This document shows positions 48,897 to 59,466 of a stretch of DNA of 64,000 nucleotides, piece by piece. The notes below the pieces were generated by a model. The model had not been told where the DNA came from. It made no database searches and saw nothing but the letters and a program-made list of their open reading frames with translations. The first letter of the stretch is position 1; every line of letters begins with the position of its first letter. Both the position numbers and the translations under genes were made by a program. The DNA comes from Plectosphaerella cucumerina (taxonomy: Eukaryota > Ascomycota > Sordariomycetes > Glomerellales > Plectosphaerellaceae), in assembly GCA_020746995.1 (NCBI GenBank), contig JAGPXD010000002.1, positions 4,712,001 through 4,776,000 on the forward strand. The letters run 5' to 3'.

Positions 48897-49729
48897 GCGT
48901 TTTGCAGGTTGTCTTCTTTTCATAACAGGATTCAAGCGTTGCAGAAATTGGGTATACAGAACCACATAAAAGGCGCCAGGGGTCATAAAAGCGACCCTCT
49001 AGAGTGCCTGATCACTGCTTGAACTGTACATTATGTTTGAGTTTAGGGGGGGCATGAGCGTTTAGCTGAGAGATGGGACGGAAGGGTGGAAGCAACTCGC
49101 CAGCTGCAACTCTGATACCAATTTGGACACATCATCATACAATCATCATTCGCCTATTGCAATTCCATCAACTGTGACACTTTGCCTAGCCAGCTAATGC
49201 ACGGCGTCTCCGAGCTTACATCACAAAGTCACTCGGAACACCAGTCGTAGACAATAGACTGTGACATGGAACGGCAACGTCGAAGAACTATCATACAGAA
49301 GCCGCAGTATTCTCGCGGCACGCAAACCACTCTCGCAGAAAGAATCTACTCCGGGCTCCCCCTTTGCTTTCCGAGCGTCAAGATGGCCGCCACTAGCCTG
49401 CCTCGTGCGGCAGAGGAAAGCATGAAGAAGTAAGATTACACATTTCCCTTGGCCGCCATTGCGACGCCCTCGTCGAGCGTCGCCGCCACCTCCTCCATCT
49501 GCACCCGCACCGGCTTGGGGTATTGCCGGACCGGGGCCTGCACGGGATGGAAGACCCAGTACGGCAGCGCTTGATAGTAGATGGGCCGCTGCACACTGGT
49601 CTGTGGCATCATCTGACTGTAGTCTGCGGTCTTGGACACGACAGGCAAGGTTCCTGCGTCCCCCTCCCGCGACTTGGTCGTGTCATAACCGCCTCGTCCC
49701 TGAACCCAAGTCCCGACCGGGTTCTGCAA
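48897..49729. other. Convergent 3' region between the Zn2Cys6 regulator and clathrin heavy chain
   Basis: Both genes end here. A 97-codon frame directly follows the clathrin stop in the same frame (49729-49436) but has no ATG near its start and is most likely 3' UTR. Confidence 0.55.
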
Positions 49730-52700
49730 CTAGTAGCCGTAGCCAGTGGGCTGGGGAGCGAAGCCGTTGGTCTGGCCAAAGGCTGCAGGCGACTGAGGCT
49801 GGCCGCCAGGTCCGGCCGTGATCATGAGGCGGTTGCCGCCCAGGATGGGCGTGTTGTCCTCCGTCTTCTCCTGCTCCTTCTCCTTGGCCTTGCGAGCCTC
49901 GTTGTCTGCCTTGAGCAGGGCCAGCTCCTTGGTCTGCTGGCTGAGCATGTTGATCATGTAAGGCATGGTGAAGTCATGGAGGCCGTGACGCCAAGACATC
50001 TCGAGGATGAGGTCTGGCCGCAGAAGGTCGTAGCAAGCGTAAAGCATACCGACGTAGCACTCGCGGCTGCCGATGTCGACGAACTATCAAGGTGAGTTAG
50101 TTGATTGTCGGCAGGAACGTCAAGGTATAAGGGGCACTTACGTAGCGGATGAGCTCCTCGACAATCTCGGCCTTTCCGGAGATGGCAGCGGTCTCGATGG
50201 CGTCCTTGTAGAGCTTGTCCTGCTTGGAGAGAGCGATGGACTTCTCCCAGCGCTTGTTCTTGCGGTAGATGCTCGCGGCGATCTGGCGGAAGAAAACCAG
50301 GTCGTGCTTCTCGAGCCTGGCGGCAAGGTCGACGGGGTCGTAGTTGTCGTAGTTCTCGACGGAGTCACGCAGCGTCTTGTAGTCCTCTTCCTCAATCAGC
50401 AGATCGTTGATGGCGTTGTTGACGGAGCGCTTGTTCTGCGACTGGACGTTGAGGAGGAACGGCTTGATCAGAGGGACGTCGTCACGCTTCTCGAAGAGCT
50501 TCACGACCCGGTTGACGTCGATCCTGGGGGTAAGCGCTTGCAGCAGGTCGGTGAGCAGCGAAGGGTGCTGCTCAAGGTAGAACGAGATGGCGCGGTAGTA
50601 GATCTCGAGGTTGGCCACCTTGACGACGATCTCCTTGAACTGCTGGTGCTCCCAGGAGTTCTCAGGGCGCTCGATGACGGCAAGAGCCGCGTTGTCGAAT
50701 TCGTCGTAGTGGTAGTAGCAGAACACCAGCTCGGGCCACAGGTTGGCCTCTTCGCATGCCCGGATCATCTTGGGCATGTTGACACGGCTCCAGAACAGCT
50801 TGAGGTGGTCCATGACCTCCTCGGGGCGGTACTTCGTCAGCGCAATGCCGAGCTCGGTGAACATGCCCATGTGGGCACGCTCCAGGCCCATACCAGCGCC
50901 CAGCAGGCTGATGAGCTCGTCGAAGTAGCCGTGGTTCTCGTACTGCTTGACCAGGGTCGTGAGCTGCTCGGCATCCACGATGAGGTTGAGACCGCAGAGC
51001 TGGGCAAGACGGAACTCCTTCTTGTCAACGCAGGCCTCGTGGACCTGCCTCCAGACCTTGATGTTGTTGGCCTTGCGGGCGCAGTCGACGGCGGCCTGGT
51101 AATCACCGAGGTGCACCAGAGTGGTGGCTAGCTTGGCCCAGTTGGAGATGCTCGAGTAGAAGATCTTGGCGGCCTCGTAGAGACCTTCCTCGTAGGCCTT
51201 GTCTCCAGACTCTTCGACATTGGCGACGTTGGTGGCGCGCAGGAAGTCCTCGAGTTCGGCGAGCTGGTCGAGACGAGCGAAGCAGAAGGCCAGCGCAGTG
51301 TCGATAGGGGGCTCGCGCAGGGTCTTGCGAGACATGCGGAGGTACTTGATGAGGTCCTCATCCTTGCCGGCACGAACCGCCGTCTCAATGACCTCCTCGT
51401 AGTTCCTGGGGTCGTTGGCCTTGATGTAGGACTCGATCGCATCGCTGACGCGGACACCGTCCAGCTGGGCCTTGGCAACCTTACTCCAGACCTCGGGCAG
51501 ATCGACCTCCTCGGCGAAGGCCTGCGCACGGTCGATGCTAACGACGTGGTCGACCAGAACGTTGACGGCAGACTCCTTGTCCCCAGTCTTCTTGAAGATC
51601 TCAAAGGCCTCCTCGTGAAGACCAACGTCGATACAGGCTTGAGCGATGTCAGGAGCGCTGAAGCCGTCGAGCTTGTGAATGTAGTCCATGACCTTGCCCT
51701 TGTCGGCCTTGGCGGCGGTGAAGAGGAGGAGGTTCTGGAGGTTCTGGTTGTCGCTGAATGGCGAGGGCTCGAGAACGATCTTCTCCAGAAGCTCAATAAG
51801 CTCGAGGGGAAGGTCGTGGGCCAGGAAAGCGGCCACAGCCTCGGAGACCTTGGCGGGGTCGTTGGACTCGGGGACGGCCGTGGTGATAACCTGGTCGACG
51901 ACAGAGCGGCGGTGGATGTTGTTCTCGCTCAGCACGAAGCCCCACAGCTCCTGGTCCGACCGCTCGAGGAGGTAGCGGGCCTGGGCACGGTACATGGAGT
52001 TCTCATTGGTGATGTTGATAAGCTCCAGATCGTTCTGGCCCTTGGAGTAGGCGATGAAGGCAAGGTTGGGGTCGCGCTTCTCGCAGTACTTGCCGACGGT
52101 GAGTGAGTCGTACTGGTCGTTCTCCTTGAGGAACTTCTCGGGGTTGTTGTTGGAGTCGATGTAGATCTTGGCGAGGGCGTTGTAGACAGCCTGCTGGGCC
52201 AGGCCCGCAGAGAGCATCTGCTCCAGGAAGGGAAGCAGCAGCTTGAGGCGGTTACGAGACTCAACTTCCTGAACGAGGTCGTCGACGGGGATCGACGAGG
52301 CATTGACCGTGGTGAGAAGGTTCTTGATAATGCCCTCGTCGCAGTCAACGTCGAGGAGACCGCCGATAACGGCGGGGGTCCTCGCGGGGTTGACCCTCTG
52401 CACGTACGTCTCGATGGACTGGAACTGCTGGTTCTGGTACAGGTACAGAACGAGATCGTGGACAAAGTTGAAGCGGTCGCAGACGATGATGAGGGGAAGC
52501 TGCTCCTGCAGCTTGGCCTCCTTGAGGAAGTTCTTGACCTTCTCGGCGTTGTAGACGTTGTTGTCGCGGCAGATGCGCTCAACCTCGTTAAATTGACCCA
52601 TCTTGGTGGCGGCCTCGATGTACTTGAAGACGACATCGGGCTCCTCAGAGAGGTTGACGATGCTGCCCAGGTAGTAGAACAGACCCTCGGCCGTCTTGTA

Positions 52701-54991
52701 CTTCTCGAACATATCGATGATGCGAACGGCACCGAGGAGGTCGCTGTACTTGGTGGCGACGGTGACAACGGCCTGGAGGTTCTGGCGGATGTTGTGCTTG
52801 AGCATGGCGTCGAGGCAGTCGAGGGACTGCTCGACGGACAGCTTGCCGAAGAAGCCGGTCAGCCAGTCGAGGTTGAAATTGGGAGTGCCGGCAATGTTGA
52901 CAACGACGCGCTTCACGGCCTCCGGGTCTTCATAGAGCTCGAGGGCCTTCTGGGACAGGCCAGCTTGCTCGCACAGGGTAGCAATGCGCTGCTTGTCGAA
53001 GTGAGAGAACATCTCGTTGCCGAGGATGGCATCGGCGACCTGGGGGGCGTTCATCAGGTTCATCTCAAGAAGACGGGTCTGCAGCTGGCCCTGCTCGGGC
53101 TGGTTGTCCTTGAGAGCGTCGAGGAGGAAGGCGGTGGCCTGCTGGACCATACCCTGTGACTGGAAGATGTCGACGACCCTTGAAATGTCGACGAGCGAGC
53201 CGCCCTCGTTGTTGGCCAGCGCGGTGGCGAACTCGGCGCCCTTCTCGGGGTTGACGCGGATCATGTGCTGCAGCAGCTGCACGTAATCAGGCTGGTAGCC
53301 CGCCTGGGTCGAGTAGGGGATGATCTTGTCGAACTGGCCGGTTTCGGCGAAGCCGGCGACGACCTTGTGGGGGACATTGGCCTTGAGGTAGATCTGGAGA
53401 GCGGCGTTGATGTCGTGCGGGCGAACGAGATCACCCAGCCTCTCGGAGCAGAAGAGCTTGTTCTCCTTCATCCACTTCTCCAGAAGGTTCATCCTGTTCT
53501 GGGCAAGGACGGGCTGGGCAAGCTCGATGGTCTCGTGCTCGTTCAGGGTGCCCTTGTCGAGGAGCATGCCGAAGTACTGCAGGATATGCGACATCTGGCC
53601 GGGCTGTGCGGGGAGGCGCTTGAACTTCTCGATGGTCTCGGCAGTGCGAAGGAATCCGCGAGGGGAGTTGGCGGCGACCTTGGCAGCCTCCTGGTAGCTG
53701 CCGCTGTTGAAGAGCTGCTCGAACTGGCGGGCGTACAGGTTATCCGCGCCGGGAAGGCCGGCCCGCGACGCCATCTTGATAGCGATCTCGGTGTTGGCGG
53801 GGTTCTGCAGCAGGTACTGAACGATGTTGGCGTCGTCAATGGTGACGAACAGGACCTGGCCCTTGCGGTTGATGCCCACGATACCAGACGAGTTGTCGTC
53901 GGAGCATGTTGTGAAGATGGTGTCGCTGGAGATGCGGTTCATGAAGATGCACAGGCCAGTCTCGAGGTCGTACAGGTGAATGAAGCCGTATTTCGTGACC
54001 ATGAAGATGGCACCGTACTTCTGGGAGACCTGCATGGCGACAGGGAAGTCGTTCGTAGCTTCGGGAGGGAAGTAGACGTCGACCGCCTTCTTCTGAAAGA
54101 CGGGATTCGACTCGGGGTGGTCGACCTCGACAACGTGAAGCTTGGCACCGGTGGCCGTCCTGACAGCGAAGGTGAAGAGCTTCGTGTCGACGGGCGCACC
54201 CTCGAGGCGCAGGGTACCGAAGGCGGCGGCGTGACCCTCGATGGCCTGGCTGATGCCGCGGTCCTTGGAGTACAGCTGCATGGCGCCGACGATGCGGCCC
54301 TCGCGCTGGGAGATGCCGACCACGACCATCCACTTGCCGTCGACATTAGTGCGGTAGTTGATGATTTGGCAGCCCTGCAAATAAACGCGTCAAGTCAGCG
54401 ACGATGCCCCACGCGCGAGGCGACTTGTGGAGAGCTGGCAAGTTGGGAGGTTTCAAACGTACCGAGAGGTTGGCGTTGCGCTCAAAGACCTTGACGGGCG
54501 CGGCCTGGGTCGCGTCGAAGATGTCCCAGTGGTAGACGGATGTGTCGGTGACGAGACCCAGGGTGGTCTCGTCGATCCACTTCCAGTACTGCACGTCCTC
54601 GTTCATTGTGGTCGACTTGAGCTTCGCCTTCTCGCCAAGGTCGAAGATCTGGAGAGTTCTCGACTGGGCCTTCAGGGCGATGATCTGACGCTTCCAGTGC
54701 ATGATGGCACTGTCGGCCTTGATGGGGCGCCGGGTGACATTGTTGCCGTTCTTCAGGTCGACGATGACGACTTCGGGAGAGCCGCCGGCCTTTTGTTCTC
54801 GGATGCAAACGTACGAGTCGGACTCGAGTGTCTGGATGAAGATGACTGTTAGATGACGAGGTCTCGCGGGGAGAGGAGAGCGATGCGGTTGAAGAGGAGA
54901 GGCTTACGCAGGAGTTGAATGTGATGGAAGTGTCCTCGACGCCCAGGCTCTTGAGCTGCACCAGCTCCTCGAACCGGATGGGAAGGGCCAT
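49730..54991 (-). CDS. CHC1: Clathrin heavy chain
   Basis: Forms the triskelion leg of clathrin coats in endocytosis and trans-Golgi sorting. Exons 54991-54908, 54831-54463, 54374-50142, 50083-49730; 1679 residues, normal for fungi. N-terminal seven-bladed propeller: MALPIRFEELVQLKSLGVEDTSITFNSC, then TLESDSYVCIREQ and NEDVQYWKWIDE. The long alpha-zigzag legs follow with clathrin repeats (ARQFEQLFNSGSYQEAAKVA; DRFNFVHDLVLYLYQ; LFWSRVNMPKMIRACEEANLW). The trimerisation end is encoded by the last exon: FVDIGSRECYVGMLYACYDL, DFTMPYMINMLSQQTKELA, and a C terminus rich in Gly, Gln and Pro ending in GYGY. All joins preserve frame and each removes a stop or a non-conserved stretch. Introns are clustered at the two ends, leaving a 4.2-kb central exon. 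Confidence 0.97.
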
Positions 54992-56265
54992 GGCGGCGAT
55001 TGACGAGTCGTGTGCTTTCCAAAGGGAGTGTCGATCAACGAAGCAGGTCGTCGGTGTTCCGAGGAGAGCAGTTGCTCTTTTTTTCCTGCGTTGGGGCTGG
55101 GGTCGAACCCGGCCGGGGGCGGTGGCTGCAGATTAAGCTTCGGGTGGAAAGGAGAGCTTCTTCTCGCGACCCGGCCGATGCGCAAGCTGAGCAATTAATA
55201 CGGGGAAGGCAGGGGCGCGAAGCTCGAAATGACGAAGAGGCGTGTTCGCGTCAAGATGCACCTCGCAGAGATGGCAATCTGGGAGGGCAATCTGTATCGG
55301 TTCGCGGGAATTTGATGGGAAAAGGAAAAGGGTTGGTGGTGGTGGCTGCGGTTGTTTGGGGAGATGAATCGGGAGGCCGAAAGCCAGAGAGGATACGTAA
55401 GGTTGGGCCGGCCAGGCAAGCAAGGCAGGCACGAATGGAAAGTGCGTTACCTGTTCCTTCCAGCTTCGCGACCATCGCTGCGTGCGTACCTGGGGGCCGA
55501 TTGGCTTGGGGCTAAGCCAATCAAGGACTAGCTGTCTCCTGAGTTTGGTGGACCGTGCAACCGACTTTCACGTGATCTGCCTGTCCAGTCTGAGGTGGCT
55601 GTCAGTCTTCCAGAAGGTGCACCGGGCGGCTGGGTGGGTCCCTGAGGTCCCGTCTCAGGGGCAGGCGGGTACACTGTGACACACCAAGCTGCTCCGGCCA
55701 GGCCTCGATGACAGACCGGGGCTTCCCCGGACTCTGGACCATGGTGAGGGTCCGGGGCTTGATGTCCAGACGGGTATATCAAGATGGGTTGAAAAGTAAA
55801 AGCATCAGGGCCGAGTAGCTTCCTGATTTGGTGGTCCTGCCGGCGCGTTGGCCGAATGCACGTGACCACGTGTGCTTGTTTTGCTGCTGATGCCGCGAGC
55901 ATCAGCTCTCTGGCAGGAAGGACAGCGCCCTTAGCGCACTCGAGGCCCTGGTTTTACCAGATTCACTGGCCGGTCACGAGTTCTTCCATATCAACGAGTG
56001 GGCAAGAGCCGAGAGTCCCAAATCCTCGTTACCTGGCAAAGTTTTCGCCTCGGTGTTTTCGTTTCGGCCTATCCTCTCACCCACCCTCCATTCAGCTACT
56101 CTTACACACTCCGAATCATCCCAACAGCAACTTGCTCCGCACGATTAAGAGTATAATTTCCGTCAATCCGACGTCATGGTCCAGACCTACTCTCCCAATG
56201 AACTTGTGAGGGTGTTCAAGGGCTGCGTCCTCCGGGTATGAGACAGGACCGAACCTTTACCAAGC
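54992..56265. promoter_or_regulatory. Divergent promoter between clathrin heavy chain and BTB-like gene
   Basis: About 1.3 kb holding both promoters. It contains three CACGTG E-boxes: TCACGTGA at 55568-55575, and a pair at 55859-55864 and 55867-55872 separated by two bases. A short upstream ATG frame lies at 56176-56241 (21 codons) unless it is a coding first exon of the BTB-like gene. Confidence 0.55.
55859..55872. promoter_or_regulatory. Tandem CACGTG E-box pair
   Basis: CACGTG, AC, CACGTG: two palindromic hexamers two bases apart, suited to bHLH factors of the Cbf1 type. A third site, TCACGTGA, lies about 290 bp to the left. Binding is inferred from the motif only. Confidence 0.4.
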
Positions 56266-57265
56266 ATGCCTCCAGTCGCTGACAGTGTACCTACCTCTCA
56301 GAGCGCTCCTGGCGCAACCCCTGGAGCACAAGTCGGAACGACTGAATGGATGGAGTGAGTCAATAAGCAGCCTGTGCTGAGAGAATGTTTATCCTACTAA
56401 CAGACTGGCTAGGATTCTCCATCCCCCTAGCGACGATCGCTACACTATCACCTTTGGCCCCGACAAGACAAACGCTGTCTCCTTCACTGAGGCGTTCCTC
56501 AAAGAACACTTCGACTACTTCAATGGATGCCTCTCCAATGCCACGGTCGAATGCGCTGAGAAGAAGACAAACCTGGCCGACACGACTGCAAATGCCTTCG
56601 CTATCATCGTCGCATTCCTTGTTGTCGGTGTCTTTCCGAAGCTGCCTCACGGAGGCGACCCGAGTCAGATGATCACCGACCGTCTGAACGCAGCAATTCT
56701 TGCCGACTACCTCGGAGTCAAGTCCATGGCAAATCTGGTGCTGATGCTACAGAATGACGTCCGCGAAATCCTCACGGCATACCGCGAGGCTCTCACCATG
56801 GAGCACATCGAGACCGCCCTGGCCGAGAACGTCCCAGAGAGCTTTGTGCAGTTCGTGGAGATCTTTGCAGCTGCAGCTATCAAGCCGACCCTTCTCGGTT
56901 GGATGAAGGATGCTAAGCGAGAGACAATCGAGGCGTCCATCGCCGGACAGTCTCTCCCCGATGGCGGCGTGTATCGCTTCAAAAGGATCATTGAGCACTA
57001 TGAGAGTCTGCTTACTCACGACGAGTATGGGGCGGAGGTTTTCAAAGAGCTTCGAAAGGTCATTCAGATGTCCAAGCGCCTGAACAAGCTGGCCATCGGT
57101 AAGATCATTTTTTTGTACAGCATTGAAGTTTATGCTGAGATGAGAGGAACAGACACCGCCGCGGTCAACAAAAACCTGAAGCAGGTTCCTGGAGCAGTGG
57201 ACCACGTCACCTATCGCGACCCTCTGCCAATTCCCACCACGGAGGGCTGCCTCTTTACCGTGTAG
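56266..57265 (+). CDS. BTB/POZ-like domain protein
   Basis: Exons 56266-56354 and 56413-57265 give 313 residues; the intron has a TACTAAC branch point shortly before its TAG acceptor. The BTB-like fold spans about residues 35-120: YTITFGPDKTNAVSFTEAFLKEHFDYFNGCLS...TVECAEKKTNLADTTANAFAIIVAFLVVGVFP, then the post-BTB helices ITDRLNAAILADYLGVKSMANLV. The rest is helical without known motifs. A related start is possible: an exon at 56176-56205 (MVQTYSPNEL) spliced from GTGAGG to CAG at 56299-56301, where a CTGAC branch point is present, would replace the first 12 residues. Fungal proteins of this kind are numerous and mostly uncharacterised; adaptor function for CUL3 is possible but not shown. 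The stop codon is five bases from that of the convergent Fmp32-like gene. Confidence 0.72.
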
Positions 57266-57270
57266 ACGGA

Positions 57271-58121
57271 CTACATGAGTAGCCGCCAGGCACCAAGAAG
57301 CAGAGCGGCAAAACCGGTGCAAACTCCCATCAACCACTGTAAAGTTTGGAACTTTACTTGCTCGAGTTTTTCGCGGAGGGCAGCGACCTCCTGCTCGATC
57401 TTGGTCTCAGTCTCCTTGATCTTGAGCTCCTGGCCGACAGCCTCTTCCCGGATGCGGCCCTTTTCCAGGTTCAGATCCAAGCGAACACTAGCCTGCGTTC
57501 GCCCGATCTCGTCGCGGAGCCGACTGCTCAGCTTTGCGATCTCGTTGGTCAGACGCTCGTGTGTTGCGCGCGTGGTATTGGACTCGGTGCTATCGGCTGA
57601 CAGGAGCTCGGAGCGGAGCTTGGCAAAGTCGACTTTCTGGGTGTATGTTGCCTTGGCTGCATCTTCGCGGAGGACCATGGTGCGGGTGAGATTCTGAATG
57701 CTGCCACGAGGTTAGCTAATGCAGAGAGAGAGTCTGTATACTGTTCTTCTAGGGTAGTTTACCTCTCCTCAATGACGTCGTTGAGCACCTTCATCATCGC
57801 TGCGGCCTGGACCTCTGTGAAGCCCTCGCCCTTGAGGCGTTGGACGAACTTGAGGGTATCGAAGTGATGGTCTCGTTGCCTCGGTGGCGTGGTATGGAAG
57901 GCCCTCAGTGTCGCGGCGCTCTGGAGGACAGACTTGGTCGGCATCCGGCTCTCGCAGCGCGGCATTGGTCGGGAGGTGTGGAGGGACCTGGCGCCTCGTT
58001 TGTCATGGGCGCCGCTGGGCGCAGGCCGAAAGGCAGACTGGGTAGCGGGACCAGCCCAGCTCAATCTCGGGAGAAGAAACCTTGGGAGGCCTTCGATGGC
58101 CTTGACGGTATGCGCTGCCAT
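57271..58121 (-). CDS. Fmp32/DUF1640 (MCUR1/CCDC90-like) mitochondrial coiled-coil protein
   Basis: Exons 58121-57763 and 57700-57271; 262 residues. The N-terminal ~80 residues are rich in Arg, Ser and Ala with RSLHTSRP and RAFHTTPPRQ, consistent with a mitochondrial presequence. Then the family core: FDTLKFVQRLKGEGFTEVQAAAMMKVLNDVIEES, NLTRTMVLRE, and a long coiled coil (SRLRDEIGRTQASVRLDLNLEKGRIREE...ETKIEQEVAALREKLEQV). One membrane segment closes the protein, LQWLMGVCTGFAALLLGAWRLLM at 240-262. Family knowledge: inner-membrane proteins linked to cytochrome oxidase assembly (yeast Fmp32) and to calcium uniporter regulation in animals. The intron join restores EESIQNLTRTM, the expected family sequence. 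A TCACGTGA site lies about 210 bp upstream of the start. Confidence 0.92.
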
Positions 58122-59466
58122 CTCGGTGTAGATGAGTCGTGACTATGAGCTGTCGTGGAATCAGGGTTGCCCGAATCTTGGACGCGACCAGCAAGTCCCG
58201 ACCCGGTGATGTGATGGCATGTCGTCCACGCGGACCCACGTCGGAAGCCAAGGCCGACACACTAGCCGCTAAACTTAGAAGGGTCGAGCACCAAACGGCT
58301 GGTTCCTGCTGCCGGGGTTGGCCCGAAATCCTGTCACGTGAGAGCTGATTGGACGCTGGCTGGCCCACCTATGGCGGACTACAAAATTTCCATCGCAGAG
58401 TTTGGCGGCGTTTGGTTTTCCTCTTTCTTCTTCATTCAAAATATTGAACAACGCAAAACACACGTCCAGATTCTCATGACATTTGATGCGAGGTTCGCTT
58501 CGGCTGAACCCAAGACCATTGAAAACTGGGATACGGGATGGAGAAGAAATCGAACAGTCTTGGGTGCGGTGCTTCTCTTACAATGAGGAGGATCGCAATG
58601 ATTGAGCGAACATATCCAGTCACATGAAGGCACTTGATGACTCGACGGTGAAGACGCTTGCTCCTGTCGGAGGACTAGTTCTGGCATGCCACCGCAAGTT
58701 GCTTCCCTGTCGCGAAACTTGCACAGAGATGGCTCTCGAACGCATGTCCGTATGCCTCGACCGACAATTTCAACTCACCTGTTATCGCACCTGATTTGTC
58801 TTCTGCGACGACCATTCGCTACCAGTGAGGTGCTTCGTCCTCGACAACCTCCCTAACTCAAAACTGCTATCAGTGCAGCAGAGTGCGACATCACATGTTG
58901 ACACGAAAATATCGGAAATCAAGCTTTCCATTAGACTCGCGACCAGACCGATCCGTCTCCAGATCCGATCAGTCCTCCGACGACCGCCGGCGCCAAGCCA
59001 CGCATCCCCCGCGAGGGAGTCGCACGACCCAGTGCCGTCGTCCGCCATGTGAACCACTAATTACATCTGAGAAAAGGGCAGCGACCGTCCTGTGCCAGCC
59101 GCGCCACGGTATGCGCAAAAAGAAGAAAAGAGACAAGACGGCAATGGATCCAAGAACGCGTCTCCGGGGCTTCGAGCCAGCAAAAAGCATCGCCTCTCTC
59201 CCGGTCCTCGTCCTCCGTCCGTTGGGCGTCTCGACCCCCCGAGAATCGAAGAATGTTTACATCTGGTGTGTGTCCTGACATTTTGTTGGGTTTAGTGTGT
59301 GTTCGTGGTCGTCGCGAGTCTCGAGAAGGAGTGACGGTAGTGATCTTCGTCGGATTCCGAGTGTTGGAGTCCAATTGCTCGACGGGGCAGCAAAAGGACG
59401 AGAAGCGAGGGTGTCCGCGGGCTCAAGTCTCGTGCCGCGGCAGACCCTCAAAGCCCAAGAGGCATT
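58122..59466. promoter_or_regulatory. Spacer: Fmp32-like promoter and pheromone-gene 3' UTR
   Basis: About 1.35 kb. A TCACGTGA palindrome at 58334-58341 is a plausible promoter element for the Fmp32-like gene. No supported gene or repeat was found. The pheromone transcript should extend into its right end, beyond the intron that splits the stop codon. Confidence 0.5.

Noticed and set aside
49436..49729. 97-codon frame continuing in phase directly after the clathrin stop codon (possible stop-codon readthrough)
   Set aside because: The context TAG-TTG-CAG is not a known readthrough signal, the clathrin C terminus ending GYGY is already of normal length, and open frames of this size are common in GC-rich DNA.
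50073..51131. 352-codon plus-strand frame opposite clathrin
   Set aside because: It is a shadow of the clathrin coding strand, Val/Leu/Asp-rich as expected for the complement of a codon-biased gene. Similar shadows lie opposite UTP20, dapB and CUL3.
55086..55110. B-box-like GGGTTCGACCC on the minus strand as a tRNA gene
   Set aside because: No matching A box, acceptor stem or cloverleaf can be drawn around it; it lies in the clathrin 5' region.
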